From Candidatus Palibaumannia cicadellinicola (lineage in GTDB: Bacteria > Pseudomonadota > Gammaproteobacteria > Enterobacterales > Enterobacteriaceae), in the NCBI RefSeq assembly GCF_000754265.1, contig NZ_CP008985.1:310001-374000 (forward strand): DNA of 64,000 nucleotides, read 5' to 3'. Position numbers and translations under genes: made by a program. Under the pieces are notes generated by a model. It saw only the letters and a program-made list of their open reading frames with translations. It was not told the origin of the DNA and made no database searches. Each line of letters opens with the position of its first letter. Position 1 is the stretch's first letter. Shown here one piece after another: positions 1-8,969 of this stretch.

Positions 1-45
1 ATCAAGTAGGATGGACGTTAATAAAAAATTTGAAGATTATCAAAT

Positions 46-1704
46 ATGACAAAATCTTTTGCTCAACTCTTTGAAGAATCTCTGAAAAACATCGCAACCA
101 GTCCGGGTTCCATCGTTCGCGGTACTGTAGTTTCTATTGCCAAAGACGTGGTTTTAGTTGATGCTGGCCTCAAATCTGAATCCGCTATTCCTATAGCGCA
201 ATTTTGTAATGCCCAGGGAGAACTAGAAATAGAAGTTAATGATCAGGTTGATGTAGCGTTAGATGCAGTAGAAGATGGTTTCGGTGAGACTCTACTTTCT
301 CGTGAAAAAGCCAAGCGTCACGAAGCCTGGTTGATACTAGAAAGAGCTTACGAAGAAGCTGCAACCGTTATCGGAATAATAAATAGTAAAGTTAAGGGTG
401 GTTTTACCGTTGAATTGAACGGTATTCGTGCTTTCTTGCCTGGTTCTTTAGTTGACATGCGTCCTGTTCGTGACACACTACATCTCGAAGGCAAAGAACT
501 AGAGTTTAAAGTCATCAAGCTAGATCAAAAACGTAATAATGTCGTTGTTTCGCGTCGTGCAGTGATTGAATCTGAAAATAGTTTTGAACGAGATCAGCTG
601 CTGGAAAATATGCAGGAGGGCATAGAAGCTAAAGGTATTGTAAAGAATCTTACCGACTACGGCGCATTTGTTGATCTAGGTGGTGTAGACGGTCTACTAC
701 ACATTACTGATATGGCCTGGAAGCGTGTTAAGCATCCAAGCGAGATCGTAAATGTAGGCGATGAAATTATTGTAAAAATTCTAAAATTTGATCGAGAGCG
801 CACCCGTGTATCTCTTGGTTTAAAACAATTAGGGCAAGATCCATGGGTTGCTATTGCTAAACGTTACCCGGAAGGGTCTCGTCTGGCAGGACGAGTAACT
901 AATCTTACCGACTATGGCTGCTTTGTTGAAATAGAAGCAGGTGTTGAAGGACTAGTACACGTATCAGAAATGGACTGGACGAATAAAAACATCCATCCGT
1001 CTAAAGTAGTTAACGTAAACGATATAGTAGAAGTTATGGTACTTGATGTCGACGAAGAACGTCGTCGTATTTCCCTAGGTTTGAAACAGTGCCAAGCTAA
1101 TCCGTGGCAAAAGTTCGCTGCAAACCATGATAAAGGTGACCGCGTTGAAGGAAAAATTAAATCTATTACCGATTTTGGTATTTTTATCGGTCTCGAAGGA
1201 GGTATCGACGGTCTAGTTCATTTGTCCGACATTTTCTGGAATGTCTCCGGCGAAGAAGCAGCGCGTGAGTATAAAAAAGGTGATGAAATAGCTGCGGTAG
1301 TTTTACAGGTTGACGCTGAACGCGAGCGTATCTCTTTAGGCATTAAGCAGTTAGATGACGATCATTTTCATAACTACTTATCTTTAAATAAGAAAGGTAC
1401 GCTTGTGACTGGTAAAGTAACCGCAGTGGATACTAAAGGTGCTACAGTTGAATTAGCAAGCGGCGTTGAAGGTTATTTGCGTACTTCTGAAGCTGATCGT
1501 AGAGAAGATACAACCCTATTATTGAATGTTGGCGACAACATTGAAGCGAAATTAACCGGGGTTGATCGAACAAATAGGATTGTCAACCTATCAGTTCGCG
1601 CTAAAGACGAAGTTGATGATAAAAATACGATAACTAATAAGCAGGAAGAAAATCACTTCTCCAACGCTATGGTTGAAGCTTTCAAAGCAGCTACCAAAAG
1701 CTAG
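46..1704 (+). CDS. rpsA: 30S ribosomal protein S1
   Basis: Ribosomal protein S1 binds mRNA on the 30S subunit and is needed to initiate on leaders with weak Shine-Dalgarno sites. The 552 residues carry six S1/OB repeats, at roughly 20-87, 105-171, 190-260, 277-347, 364-434 and 450-520. The first two bind the ribosome and the rest bind RNA. The repeat signature [16 protein letters not shown] is nearly identical to the E. coli protein (557 aa). The ATG at 46 follows a weak GAAG element about 12 bases upstream rather than a strong Shine-Dalgarno site; a weak site is also known for E. coli rpsA, which is autoregulated. Only 45 bases of upstream sequence are visible. ihfB follows in the ancestral order. 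Confidence 0.98.
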   Translation: MTKSFAQLFEESLKNIATSPGSIVRGTVVSIAKDVVLVDAGLKSESAIPIAQFCNAQGELEIEVNDQVDVALDAVEDGFGETLLSREKAKRHEAWLILERAYEEAATVIGIINSKVKGGFTVELNGIRAFLPGSLVDMRPVRDTLHLEGKELEFKVIKLDQKRNNVVVSRRAVIESENSFERDQLLENMQEGIEAKGIVKNLTDYGAFVDLGGVDGLLHITDMAWKRVKHPSEIVNVGDEIIVKILKFDRERTRVSLGLKQLGQDPWVAIAKRYPEGSRLAGRVTNLTDYGCFVEIEAGVEGLVHVSEMDWTNKNIHPSKVVNVNDIVEVMVLDVDEERRRISLGLKQCQANPWQKFAANHDKGDRVEGKIKSITDFGIFIGLEGGIDGLVHLSDIFWNVSGEEAAREYKKGDEIAAVVLQVDAERERISLGIKQLDDDHFHNYLSLNKKGTLVTGKVTAVDTKGATVELASGVEGYLRTSEADRREDTTLLLNVGDNIEAKLTGVDRTNRIVNLSVRAKDEVDDKNTITNKQEENHFSNAMVEAFKAATKS

Positions 1705-1770
1705 TAATAACTAGAGAGTAGAGTGTAGTAGAAAAAAACTCATGTTTAGCAGTGTAACCTTGGATAATTC

Positions 1771-2043
1771 ATGACCAAGTCAGAACTTATTGAGAGGCTT
1801 GCTAGCAAGCATCTACAAACCAAATTAGTTGAGGAGGCAGTGAAAGAGATGCTCGAACATATGGCAACAACACTAGCCAGCGGTGAGCGCATCGAAATAC
1901 GTGGTTTCGGCAGTTTTTCTATTCGATACCGTGCCCCGCGTATCGGACGTAATCCAAAAACAGGAGAGAAAGTAGAATTGGAAGGTAAATACGTTCCCTA
2001 CTTTAAACCGGGTAAAGAGTTACGCGACCGGGCTAACGTTTAA
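1771..2043 (+). CDS. ihfB: Integration host factor subunit beta
   Basis: IHF-beta pairs with IHF-alpha (himA, not in this window) to form a DNA-bending heterodimer that shapes the nucleoid and promoters. The 90-residue protein (E. coli 94) has the HU/IHF fold: N-terminal helices (1-38), then the beta arm with the intercalating proline in RNPKTGEKV near residues 60-68. It lies 66 bases downstream of rpsA, as in E. coli, and may share its transcript. Keeping a site-specific bender together with H-NS at the end of the window is unusual for a strongly reduced genome. Confidence 0.97.
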   Translation: MTKSELIERLASKHLQTKLVEEAVKEMLEHMATTLASGERIEIRGFGSFSIRYRAPRIGRNPKTGEKVELEGKYVPYFKPGKELRDRANV

Positions 2044-2072
2044 GTTTTTCAGTTAGGACAGGATGGGCTAAC

Positions 2073-2105
2073 TACCCACTTTACTATACTTAGTTAAAGT
2101 GGGTA
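2073..2105 (+). terminator. Stem-loop after ihfB
   Basis: A perfect 11-bp inverted repeat (TACCCACTTTA at 2073-2083, TAAAGTGGGTA at 2095-2105) with an 11-base loop lies 30 bases past the ihfB stop. No U-run follows, so it is either a weak intrinsic terminator or an mRNA-stabilising 3' hairpin. It sits just before the dead msbA gene. Confidence 0.5.
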
Positions 2106-2139
2106 AAATAGTCCTATGCTTCTAATGCTTACTTCTAAA

Positions 2140-3007
2140 ATGCATACGATACTAAATGATCACCAACTATCTACATTTTCAACGCAGCTATGGAGATGCC
2201 AGTATCTTTCTTTGACCTACAGTCTACTGGAATACTTTTTTCCCGTATCACGTATGATTCAGAGCAAGTAGCTTTCTCCTGCTCCGGCGCGCTCATTAAC
2301 ATAATCCCCGTGAAGGTGCTTCTCTAATGTGATAGCACCGCTAGTTTCAGTTGCTATACAGTTGGTATCAAAGCGTTGATGAGTAAGAACATACAAAAGA
2401 CTATGGGGCAGGTGACTACTCGTGCTAAACAGATGCTACAATGTCACAAAGAGGTGTTAATCTTTGGTAGACAATAGATAGAAAATGAGCGCTTTAAGCA
2501 CGTAAGCAATCGTATACGTCAACAAGGTATTAAGATGGTCGTTGCCTCATCGTTATCAGATCCACTCATTCAGTTTTTAGCCTCTCTTGCTTTGGCACTG
2601 ATACTCTATGCTGCTGCTAGTTTTCCTTCTATCATAAATACGCTTACCGTTAGTACTATTACTGTAGTTTTCTCGTCGATGATTGCTATCATGCGTCCGC
2701 TTAAATCCTTAACGAATGTAAATGTACAGTTTCAGCGTGGTATTGCTGCCTGCCAGACGCTGTTTTCAATTTTGGATATGGAAACAGAAAAAGACGAAGG
2801 AACACGAGAAATTAAACGTGTAAAAGGAGACAGCGCTTTCAACTATGTAACATTTGCCTATCCCGGAAAAAATATACCATCGCTACATGACATTTACTTA
2901 ACTATCCCTACTGGAAAAACTGTTGCGCTAGTTGGACGTTCTGGTTCTGGTAAATCGACAATGGCTAATTTACTGACCAGTTTTGACAATATTCAGAAAG
3001 GTAAAAT
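2140..3007 (+). pseudogene. msbA: Degraded lipid A flippase MsbA
   Basis: Remnant of the ABC exporter that flips lipid A-core across the inner membrane. A start-like segment (MHTILNDHQLSTF) at 2140 is followed by loss of roughly residues 20-85. The reading then resumes with MPVSFFDLQSTG, SRITYDSEQVAF, TMGQVTTRAKQML and KEVLIFG, interrupted by a TAG near 2474. From 2535 an open stretch covers the later transmembrane part and the start of the nucleotide-binding domain, with Walker A GRSGSGKST intact. It then breaks into lpxK sequence at about 3008, so the ABC signature, Walker B and H-loop are missing. Position after ihfB and before lpxK matches E. coli once ycaI is removed. The ORF at 2535-3059 is a pseudogene piece, not a functional ABC protein. 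Confidence 0.93.
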
Positions 3008-3690
3008 ATGGCTTATACAACAGACTTTATCGATCAAATTTGGTCTAGCGCATCATTAGTTTTACATTGTGTTGCTGCCACTGTCCTGGCTATATGGTCT
3101 AGTCAGCAATCTTATCCATTTCAGCTACCGTTATGGTAGGTGTCAAAAACACCGTTTATTTATACCAGTAGTTGTAGTTAGTAACCGGAATGCTGGTGGT
3201 AATAGGTTGGGCAATGGTAAAATATCGGTAGTACTGTAGCTAGTATAACAATTACAGTAGCGTGGCTAGCAGGTAGGTATTGTTTGTATCTCGTGGATAT
3301 GGCGGTAAAGCTAACGAATATCCGTTGTTGATCGATGCTATTGTTGATTTGGTATTACCAACTTATCTTATGCGCGAACGTGCAACCAGGTAACAAACAG
3401 TACAAGCAGTTATCAATGTAGCTTCAACATGGTGCGGCGATTAATCTACTTAGTGGTGAGTGCCGTATTTTAACTTAGTTGAAAACCGTAGTCGCGATAG
3501 CCGGCATTGGACATCAGCGAAGTAAGTAGCATTCTCAGATAAGCCACGCTCTTAGCATTAACTTCTAGCCTAGCGAAGAAGTGCTGTGAATCGCTGAAAA
3601 TAACTGAACTGAAAGGATGCAAGTTCTGCCTTCTGTTACTTCTGAAACAAGTAGAGCAGGCTATAGGACGCTACCGCGGCAACATACTTT
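3008..3690 (+). pseudogene. lpxK: Degraded tetraacyldisaccharide 4'-kinase LpxK
   Basis: Remnant of the kinase that adds the 4'-phosphate of lipid A. Matches to the E. coli protein appear in order but in different frames: FIDQIWSSAS then LPLSWLYGLVSNLI one frame over, SRGYGGKANEYPLL near 3292-3335, LMRERATR followed by a stop and QAVINV near 3370-3420, AINLLSGECRI near 3436-3470, and VVAIAGIGH near 3490-3520. Several stops and frameshifts lie between them. The loss is old enough for point decay but the gene is still colinear. It follows msbA as in E. coli. Confidence 0.9.
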
Positions 3691-3692
3691 AG

Positions 3693-3731
3693 ACTTGACA
3701 ACTTGACATAGTATTTATTATAGCTTACTTA
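3693..3731 (+). promoter_or_regulatory. Probable sigma-70 promoter for ycaR
   Basis: The 8-mer ACTTGACA occurs twice in tandem (3693-3700 and 3701-3708), giving two consensus -35 hexamers. A -10-like TTATAG lies at 3718-3723, 17 bases from the first. It falls in the ruined lpxK 3' region directly ahead of intact ycaR, so it would let ycaR be transcribed without the ancestral msbA-lpxK operon. Assigned from sequence only. Confidence 0.55.
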
Positions 3732-3745
3732 TTTTTGGAGGCATT

Positions 3746-3937
3746 ATGGATCATTACTTATTAGAAATAATTGCTTGCCCGGTATGTAATGGAAAACTTT
3801 ACTTCAACAAAGAACAGCAGGAGCTAATTTGTCAGTTAGATGCGCTGGCTTATCCAGTTCGTGCCAACATCCCAGTACTACTTAAAAGCGAAGCACGTAC
3901 TATAACCATGAATGAGACTAATTCATCAGTTTTGTAA
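3746..3937 (+). CDS. ycaR: YcaR, Trm112-like zinc-ribbon protein
   Basis: A 63-residue protein of the UPF0434/Trm112-like family, close to E. coli YcaR (60 aa). The start is clear: TGGAGG lies 4 bases before the ATG. Visible hallmarks are [14 protein letters not shown] (residues 5-18), the half zinc-ribbon CPVC, a second Cys near 29 in ELICQLD, and the hydrophobic core IPVLL. Eukaryotic and archaeal Trm112 proteins activate methyltransferases; the bacterial partner is not established. In E. coli ycaR sits between lpxK and kdsB. Here both neighbours are dead but ycaR is intact, so its role cannot be only LPS-related. Confidence 0.93.
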   Translation: MDHYLLEIIACPVCNGKLYFNKEQQELICQLDALAYPVRANIPVLLKSEARTITMNETNSSVL

Positions 3938-4140
3938 TTCCTGCTCGCTTCATGTCTAGCCGTTTACCTGGTAAACTAACGGGAGGCCTATGGTTGTACT
4001 GGTGATACACGTTAGGGTAAGGTCGCAACAAATCATTTCGGAGTGTTCCAGGCTATTAAAAATGCTGGCGGAGAAGTTTGTTTGACATCGATATCAGTCT
4101 GGTACCGAACGAAACTAATGGAGGAATTCATCGTTAGTTA
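3925..4140 (+). pseudogene. kdsB: Degraded CMP-KDO synthetase KdsB
   Basis: Fragments of 3-deoxy-manno-octulosonate cytidylyltransferase. The N-terminus is readable as [17 protein letters not shown], overlapping the ycaR tail in another frame, with ATC where the start codon should be. Further on, ATNHFGVFQAIKNAGGEVCLT near 4024-4086 corresponds to the nucleotide-binding region of E. coli KdsB. No match is seen after about 4140, and most of the gene is deleted. Position directly after ycaR is ancestral. No other gene is visible between here and dsbA. Confidence 0.87.
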
Positions 4141-4261
4141 GAACTTTAGCAATGATTAAATTATGGTTAATATGTAATGCATGAGCCGCTGATACTACCT
4201 ATGATCAGCAGCAACGAACTAGCTCAAGTTTACTTGTTACTAGTAGTAACTACTAACTAGA

Positions 4262-4891
4262 CTACTGAGTTTGAGTTAGTAAAAACTTTACTACATCGCT
4301 AAACTGTTTCATATAGATGTCTATTGATGACATATCTAATCCATCATTTTTCACCATATATTTTCCGTTGATAAAAATGGCTGGTACTCCACGCAATTGG
4401 AAATTAAGAGCGGCATTTTCTTGCTGTCTTCGCAAGGACTTCACTACAAAGCTGTTCCATGCAGAATCGTACTCTTTCGCGTTTACCCCCGCTTTAATAA
4501 AAACAGTTCTAATATCGTCCGGTGTTTGTACCGACTGGGTTTTCTGCACTGCATAGAACATTAGCGGGCTGACTTTATCTTCTACGCCTAGCGCCATTGC
4601 TACTGCCCAGGCCTGGGTCAGCTGTTTACTAAGTGGTCCTAGGCAGTTGACATGGTATTTAGTAACTTTGGTATTAGCTGGCAGTGATTTTGTGACGCTA
4701 CTAGAAATATGATATACCTGCTCAAATTGATAGCAGTGTGGGCAGTCAAAAGAAAAGAATTCCAGAACCTGTGGTTCACAGGTAGCAGGTTTATCGAGAC
4801 AAATATATTCCTTACCTTCCGTAAATTGAACAGCTGAAGCATGACTTGCTAATGCAATACTTATTATTAGTATTAACACAATATTTTTCAT
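4262..4891 (-). CDS. dsbA: Periplasmic thiol:disulfide oxidoreductase DsbA
   Basis: DsbA introduces disulfides into exported proteins and is reoxidised by DsbB (not in this window). The start chosen is the second ATG (MKNIVLIL), which gives a standard signal peptide ending ASHASA at residue 20. The 12-base longer version would blunt the signal. The mature part has the thioredoxin active site FDCPHC (Cys50, Cys53) and the cis-proline loop RGVPAIF, and aligns over its whole length with the E. coli protein (208 aa). Three cysteines absent from E. coli DsbA are present at 31, 38 and 83. In E. coli dsbA sits elsewhere, so its place next to kdsB marks a rearrangement junction. Confidence 0.96.
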   Translation of the reverse strand: MKNIVLILIISIALASHASAVQFTEGKEYICLDKPATCEPQVLEFFSFDCPHCYQFEQVYHISSSVTKSLPANTKVTKYHVNCLGPLSKQLTQAWAVAMALGVEDKVSPLMFYAVQKTQSVQTPDDIRTVFIKAGVNAKEYDSAWNSFVVKSLRRQQENAALNFQLRGVPAIFINGKYMVKNDGLDMSSIDIYMKQFSDVVKFLLTQTQ

Positions 4892-5105
4892 CAGTATCAA
4901 CATACTATACAGGTAAATTACTTAAGATAGTTTATCTCTTTATCTCTTTTAATTATTTGATAAGTATCAAAAAACACTGTTTTAAAACTTAATGTTAGTG
5001 TATTTAGGCTGATCGTAACTATTAAGTAAAGTATCATAACATGACATGATTCAGTAATTTTGTGTTAGGCAGAGACATTATTTATCTAACCTTCGGTGTT
5101 GACAA

Positions 5106-5129
5106 AAGGCTACGCTAAAGCGTAGCCTT
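5106..5129. repeat. Perfect 11-bp inverted repeat
   Basis: AAGGCTACGCT (5106-5116), two bases, then AGCGTAGCCTT (5119-5129). It is much more GC-rich than its surroundings and lies between dsbA and the small ORF at 5172. On the minus strand it is followed by TTTTG, so it could be a terminator in that direction. No minus-strand gene is nearby on the right. It may be an operator or a relic terminator left by a deletion. Confidence 0.55.
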
Positions 5130-5171
5130 ATACATAAAGAGAATATTAACAAATCAAAATGGTTTTCTATC

Positions 5172-5366
5172 ATGAACAATAAACCAGCAGCTTATAAGCT
5201 TGCTTTTGAATATCTCCGTAGAATGCCAGAAAAATTGAGTCCTGCTGATTATATCAAAAAATTTGAGCAGCTCGAATCAGAGTTTCGAACGCTTCTTGAC
5301 TCTTCTAAGAGTCAAAGTAAATTTACTATTTGTCAATTATTATCCCGGCTTTGTGCAAAAAGATAA
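5172..5366 (+). CDS. Small hypothetical protein, 64 aa
   Basis: I do not recognise this ORF. It would encode a soluble, largely helical, basic protein with no cysteine motif except one Cys in the middle of the C-terminal half and one near the end, no signal peptide and no membrane segment. Codon use looks like a real gene (balanced, few rare runs), and it stands alone on the plus strand between dsbA and pyrB with no overlapping alternative gene. There is no strong Shine-Dalgarno site before the ATG. It could be a conserved small enterobacterial protein I cannot name, or the surviving end of a larger gene. Confidence 0.45.
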   Translation: MNNKPAAYKLAFEYLRRMPEKLSPADYIKKFEQLESEFRTLLDSSKSQSKFTICQLLSRLCAKR

Positions 5367-5584
5367 AATAGTCATAACAAATACATTACATTAACTTAAA
5401 AATAATTAGAACTGTTCACTTTGTCTGATATATACCACAATACGATAAGAACAAATTTTTGCCTATTAATTTATCTTATATGATATTTTTCGCACTTGCT
5501 CTTATTATGTATGCTATTTTAGTCTCTCAAGTGTAACTTAAGATAAATATCGTTCAAATGATAATAAAGCAAAGATTAAGTAAC

Positions 5585-5605
5585 ATGAACCTAGTTTTTT
5601 TTTGA
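5585..5605 (+). CDS. Candidate six-codon pyrB leader peptide
   Basis: ATG AAC CTA GTT TTT TTT TGA encodes MNLVFF and contains a run of nine U residues in the mRNA. The E. coli pyrBI leader (pyrL, 44 codons) also has a U-rich stretch reading Phe-Phe-Phe, where RNA polymerase pauses when UTP is low so that a trailing ribosome can suppress the attenuator. Here the ORF stops about 40 bases before the attenuator hairpin. Translation is not proven and no good ribosome site is seen, so this is an inference from architecture. Confidence 0.35.
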   Translation: MNLVFF

Positions 5606-5645
5606 AGCGTAATTACATTAGTCCTTGTGACCATCCTGTCAAATC

Positions 5646-5677
5646 AAAAACCCCTTAATGTGAGGGGTTTTTTTTTG
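5646..5677 (+). terminator. Attenuator-type intrinsic terminator before pyrB
   Basis: AAAAACCCCT pairs with AGGGGTTTTT around a short loop (TAATGTG), and the T-run reaches nine Ts (5668-5676). It ends about 45 bases before the pyrB ATG with no gene immediately upstream to terminate. That position and form match the UTP-sensitive attenuator of E. coli pyrBI. Confidence 0.82.
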
Positions 5678-5720
5678 CTTAGCACGTACGTATTGACTGG
5701 CACTGTCAGGTGGAAAAAAG

Positions 5721-6656
5721 ATGATTAATCCCCTTTATAGAAAGCATATTATTTCTATCAATGATCTTAGCCGCAACGAACTGGAGCTGGTATTACACAT
5801 AGCTACTGGTCTCAAATTGAGGCCACAGCCGGAATTACTGAAACATAAGATTATTGCCAGCTGTTTTTTCGAGGCTTCTACTCGAACTAGATTATCGTTT
5901 GAAACCGCTATTCACCGCCTTGGTGCATCAGTAGTTGGTTTCTCCGATGCTAGTAGCACCTCGCTTAGTCAAAAGGGTGAGACCCTAGCAGATACTGTTT
6001 CCGTTATTAGTACCTATGTGGATGCTATCATTATGCGCCATCCGCAGGAGGGTGCAGCACAATTGGCTACCGAGTTTTCCGGTCAGGTTCCTATCCTCAA
6101 CGCAGGCGATGGCGGTAACCAGCATCCCACACAAACCTTACTTGACCTGTTCAATATTCATGAAACTCAGGGTAAGCTAGACCATCTTAGTATCGCGATG
6201 GTTGGTGACCTGAAATACGGTCGTACTGTACATTCACTAACTCAAGCGCTAACTAAATTCGACGGTAATCGTTTTTATTTTATCGCGCCTGACGCGCTAG
6301 GGATGCCCTCTTATATTTTACATACACTGATAGATAAAAACATTCAGTATAGTATGCATGTTAACCTAGCTGAAGTCATACCGGAGCTAGATATTCTATA
6401 CATGACACGGGTACAAAAAGAGCGGTTAGATCCTGCAGAATACGTTAATATTAAAGCGCAGTTTGTACTACAGGCCAAGAATTTAACGCATGCTCGCGCT
6501 AATCTTAGGGTACTACATCCTTTACCACGGGTAGATGAAATAGCTTATGAGGTTGATAAAACACCCTACGCTTATTATTTTCAGCAAGCAGGTAATGGTG
6601 TTTTTACCCGCCAAGCTTTACTAGCGCTAGTTTTGAATCAACAACAGTTAGCATGA
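5721..6656 (+). CDS. pyrB: Aspartate carbamoyltransferase catalytic subunit
   Basis: Condenses carbamoyl phosphate with aspartate, the committed step of pyrimidine synthesis. The 311 residues match the E. coli chain (311 aa) throughout. The carbamoyl-phosphate loop STRTR is at residues 53-57, and the HPTQTLLD motif, the 230s/240s-loop region [10 protein letters not shown] and the HPLPRVDEI segment are all present. pyrI follows 7-16 bases downstream, so the allosteric holoenzyme (c6r6) is retained. The leader carries an attenuator-like hairpin, suggesting UTP feedback on transcription as well as on enzyme activity. Confidence 0.98.
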   Translation: MINPLYRKHIISINDLSRNELELVLHIATGLKLRPQPELLKHKIIASCFFEASTRTRLSFETAIHRLGASVVGFSDASSTSLSQKGETLADTVSVISTYVDAIIMRHPQEGAAQLATEFSGQVPILNAGDGGNQHPTQTLLDLFNIHETQGKLDHLSIAMVGDLKYGRTVHSLTQALTKFDGNRFYFIAPDALGMPSYILHTLIDKNIQYSMHVNLAEVIPELDILYMTRVQKERLDPAEYVNIKAQFVLQAKNLTHARANLRVLHPLPRVDEIAYEVDKTPYAYYFQQAGNGVFTRQALLALVLNQQQLA

Positions 6657-6672
6657 TAATTGGATGGTATCA

Positions 6673-7155
6673 ATGAATATAAGTCAGTATAATAAATTAA
6701 AGTTACAAGTAGAAGCGATTCACCGTGGCACAGTTATTGACCATATCCCAGCGCTGGTTGGTGTAAAACTGCTCAGTTTGTTTAAACTAGCTGCTACAGA
6801 TGAACGTATAACTATTGGTTTAAATTTGCCGTCAAATAAGCAGGGGAAAAAAGATATAATCAAGATAGAAAATGTATTTTTGACTGAGAAGCAAGCTAAC
6901 CAGTTAGCTATTTATGCGCCTTACGCTACAGTCAATCGTATTGATCATTATGATGTGGTATGCAAGCAAACTCTGATGTTACCGGAGCACATAGATCATG
7001 TATTTATTTGTCCGAATAGTCACTGTATTAGCCGTAGCGAGCTAGTGGCGTCAAGATTTAGTATTAAAACTAGAGGCCAGCAGATTCATTTAAAATGTAA
7101 ATATTGCGAGAAAGTCTTTGAACACCGAGCGGTAGAATTAAGTCAGGTTGCCTAA
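6673..7155 (+). CDS. pyrI: Aspartate carbamoyltransferase regulatory subunit
   Basis: Binds CTP/ATP and transmits allosteric control to PyrB. From the second ATG (6673) it is 160 residues, against 153 in E. coli. GGATGG lies 5 bases before that codon, so I prefer it to the ATG at 6664. The N-terminal allosteric domain reads [17 protein letters not shown]. The C-terminal zinc domain keeps CPNSHC and CKYC, the four ligands needed to contact PyrB. Persistence of a purely regulatory subunit in a reduced genome implies that pyrimidine flux is still controlled. Confidence 0.97.
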   Translation: MNISQYNKLKLQVEAIHRGTVIDHIPALVGVKLLSLFKLAATDERITIGLNLPSNKQGKKDIIKIENVFLTEKQANQLAIYAPYATVNRIDHYDVVCKQTLMLPEHIDHVFICPNSHCISRSELVASRFSIKTRGQQIHLKCKYCEKVFEHRAVELSQVA

Positions 7156-7249
7156 ATTAGAACTAAATCATGACTATTTTATGTATCAAAATAAATGGTA
7201 TTATGTTCATAGTGATTAGAAGAGAATTTTTCTCTAGGAGAAGAAATGC

Positions 7250-7639
7250 ATGAAGCGGATCATTCATACGAAAAATGCCCCAGCAGTCATCGGACCCTAT
7301 GTACAAGGAATAGATATTGGTATTATGACTTTTATCTCTGGGCAAATACCAGTCTGTCCTTTTAGTGGACAAATAGCTAATAATATCATTGATCAGGTAC
7401 GACAGTCATTAGAAAACATTAAAGCCATAGTAGAGGCAGCTAATTTAAAAGTAGCTAATATCATTAAAACAACAATTTTTCTAACTAATCTAAATGATTT
7501 TGCAATAGTTAATACTATTTATGAAAACTTTTTCACTGAGCATAACGCACCATTTCCTGCTCGTTCTTGTGTCGAAGTAACGCGACTACCGAAAGATGTT
7601 CAAATAGAGATTGAAGCTATTGCAGCGGTATGCTCTTAA
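7250..7639 (+). CDS. ridA: Enamine/imine deaminase RidA
   Basis: RidA hydrolyses reactive 2-aminoacrylate and other enamines made by PLP enzymes, protecting targets such as branched-chain aminotransferase. It is 129 residues (E. coli 128) of the YjgF/YER057c family. The hallmark FPARSCVEVTRLPKDVQIEIEA includes the substrate-binding arginine near residue 105. AGGAGAAG precedes the ATG. Order pyrB-pyrI-ridA is the ancestral one. Confidence 0.97.
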   Translation: MKRIIHTKNAPAVIGPYVQGIDIGIMTFISGQIPVCPFSGQIANNIIDQVRQSLENIKAIVEAANLKVANIIKTTIFLTNLNDFAIVNTIYENFFTEHNAPFPARSCVEVTRLPKDVQIEIEAIAAVCS

Positions 7640-7741
7640 CTATTAGTTAACGATTAGTAAGACTCTGTCTGTTTATTTAAAATAATTGACTTAATTAGCA
7701 TAGGTTGTAGAACTTTACTTGAAAAAGAATCATGGGTTAAA

Positions 7742-7762
7742 AAACCCGCACTCGGCGGGTTT
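7742..7762 (-). terminator. Intrinsic terminator of cspE
   Basis: AAACCCGC (7742-7749) pairs with GCGGGTTT (7755-7762) around ACTCG. Read on the minus strand it is followed by a T-run. It lies 20 bases past the cspE stop. There is no T-run in the plus direction, so it serves cspE rather than ridA. Confidence 0.87.
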
Positions 7763-7781
7763 AAGGATAAAAGCTACTCTA

Positions 7782-7991
7782 TTAGAGAGCAGTAACGTCA
7801 GCAGCCGAGGGGCCTTTGGCGCCATTAGTAATTTCAAACTCTACGCGCTGACCTTCCGCTAATGTTTTAAAACCGTTACTCTGAATAGCGGAGAAGTGTA
7901 CGAAAACATCCTTGCTGCCATCTTCAGGGGTAATAAAACCGAATCCTTTGGATTCATTAAACCATTTAACGTTACCTTTAATCTTAGACAT
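7782..7991 (-). CDS. cspE: Cold-shock-like RNA chaperone CspE
   Basis: A 69-residue single cold-shock domain. RNP1 (KGFGFITP) and RNP2 (VFVHFSAI) are intact, and the protein differs from E. coli CspE at only a few positions, so the paralogue call over CspC is firm. The start is the internal ATG at 7991 ([10 protein letters not shown]); the ten extra in-frame codons upstream have no homologue. CspE melts RNA structure and acts as a transcription antiterminator. Confidence 0.97.
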   Translation of the reverse strand: MSKIKGNVKWFNESKGFGFITPEDGSKDVFVHFSAIQSNGFKTLAEGQRVEFEITNGAKGPSAADVTAL

Positions 7992-8226
7992 CAAACTAAC
8001 CCTTAAATAAATGATAGACACAAACTCTGTGTCGAATAGTAGTACAGCAACTGATAAGCTTTTTGTCCAGCGTTCGATGGTTAAACCGTGATAAATATTA
8101 CTAAAATCACTTTAAATAGTGTTTATCGTTATTGCTGTCCTTAGATATCAGCAATGTGAATTGCTGCTACTGTCTTTTATATATTATACTAATAAGTCTG
8201 GCTTGGAAAACAAACAACCTTAACAG

Positions 8227-8919
8227 ATGAAACAAACGGTGGTGGTTTTTAGTGGTGGACAGGATTCAACAACCTGCCTAATTCAAGCTTTGACCCAATA
8301 TGATAAAGTGCATTGCCTTACCTTTGATTATGGACAGCGCCATCGTGCTGAAATTAATATAGCTCGTCGACTAGCAATTGCTTTAGGTGTTTATGTACAT
8401 AAAGTAATCAATGCTAGTGTACTAAATATGCTAGCGGTGAGTAGCCTAACGCGGAATCATATGTTAGTACCAGTTTCGCCAGAAGATAAACATTTATCTA
8501 GTACTTTTGTACCGGGGCGTAATATTTTTTTCTTGACGTTAGCTGCAATTTACGCATATCAGATTGAAGCAGAAGTGATAATTACCGGAGTGTGCGAAAC
8601 AGATTTCTCTGGCTATCCAGATTGCCGTAACAATTTCATTAGGGCACTGAATCAAGCCATTAATCTTGGTATGGCGCGCGATATACGTTTTATAACTCCA
8701 CTCATGTGGCTAAATAAGGCTGAAACTTGGGCGCTAGCAGATTATTATAAAAAATTAGATTTAGTACGTAATGAAACGCTCACGTGTTATAACGGCTTAA
8801 AAGGTGAAGGTTGTAGACGTTGCTCTTCCTGTCATCTACGTTCCCGTGGCTTAGAAACTTATCAGCAGCAGCCGCAATTAATAATGTCATCGCTAAAAGC
8901 AAAAACGGGATTACGTTGA
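8227..8919 (+). CDS. queC: 7-cyano-7-deazaguanine synthase QueC
   Basis: Converts carboxy-deazaguanine to preQ0 with ATP and ammonia, a step toward queuosine in GUN-anticodon tRNAs. It has 230 residues (E. coli 231). The N-type ATP pyrophosphatase P-loop FSGGQDSTT is at residues 8-16. Four C-terminal zinc cysteines lie within [16 protein letters not shown]. It is convergent with lon; in E. coli queC is also close to lon, with ppiD and hupB between, both absent here. QueD, QueE and QueF must be elsewhere for the pathway to work. Confidence 0.97.
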   Translation: MKQTVVVFSGGQDSTTCLIQALTQYDKVHCLTFDYGQRHRAEINIARRLAIALGVYVHKVINASVLNMLAVSSLTRNHMLVPVSPEDKHLSSTFVPGRNIFFLTLAAIYAYQIEAEVIITGVCETDFSGYPDCRNNFIRALNQAINLGMARDIRFITPLMWLNKAETWALADYYKKLDLVRNETLTCYNGLKGEGCRRCSSCHLRSRGLETYQQQPQLIMSSLKAKTGLR

Positions 8920-8969
8920 ATAACCGCTGGTAAGTAGGACTAACCAGAATTGAGTGTTTCTTAACTTTC

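Noticed and set aside
2535-3059. A 174-codon ORF resembling a short ABC transporter with Walker A
   Set aside because: It is the middle of dead msbA: upstream matches lie in other frames with stops, and it ends before the ABC signature and Walker B.
4317-4556. Plus-strand ORF of 79 codons
   Set aside because: Antisense shadow of dsbA with no homology or ribosome site.
5099-5134. TTGACA followed by TATACA flanking the inverted repeat, as a promoter for the small ORF
   Set aside because: Spacing is about 24 bases, too long for sigma-70, even allowing for MerR-type promoters.
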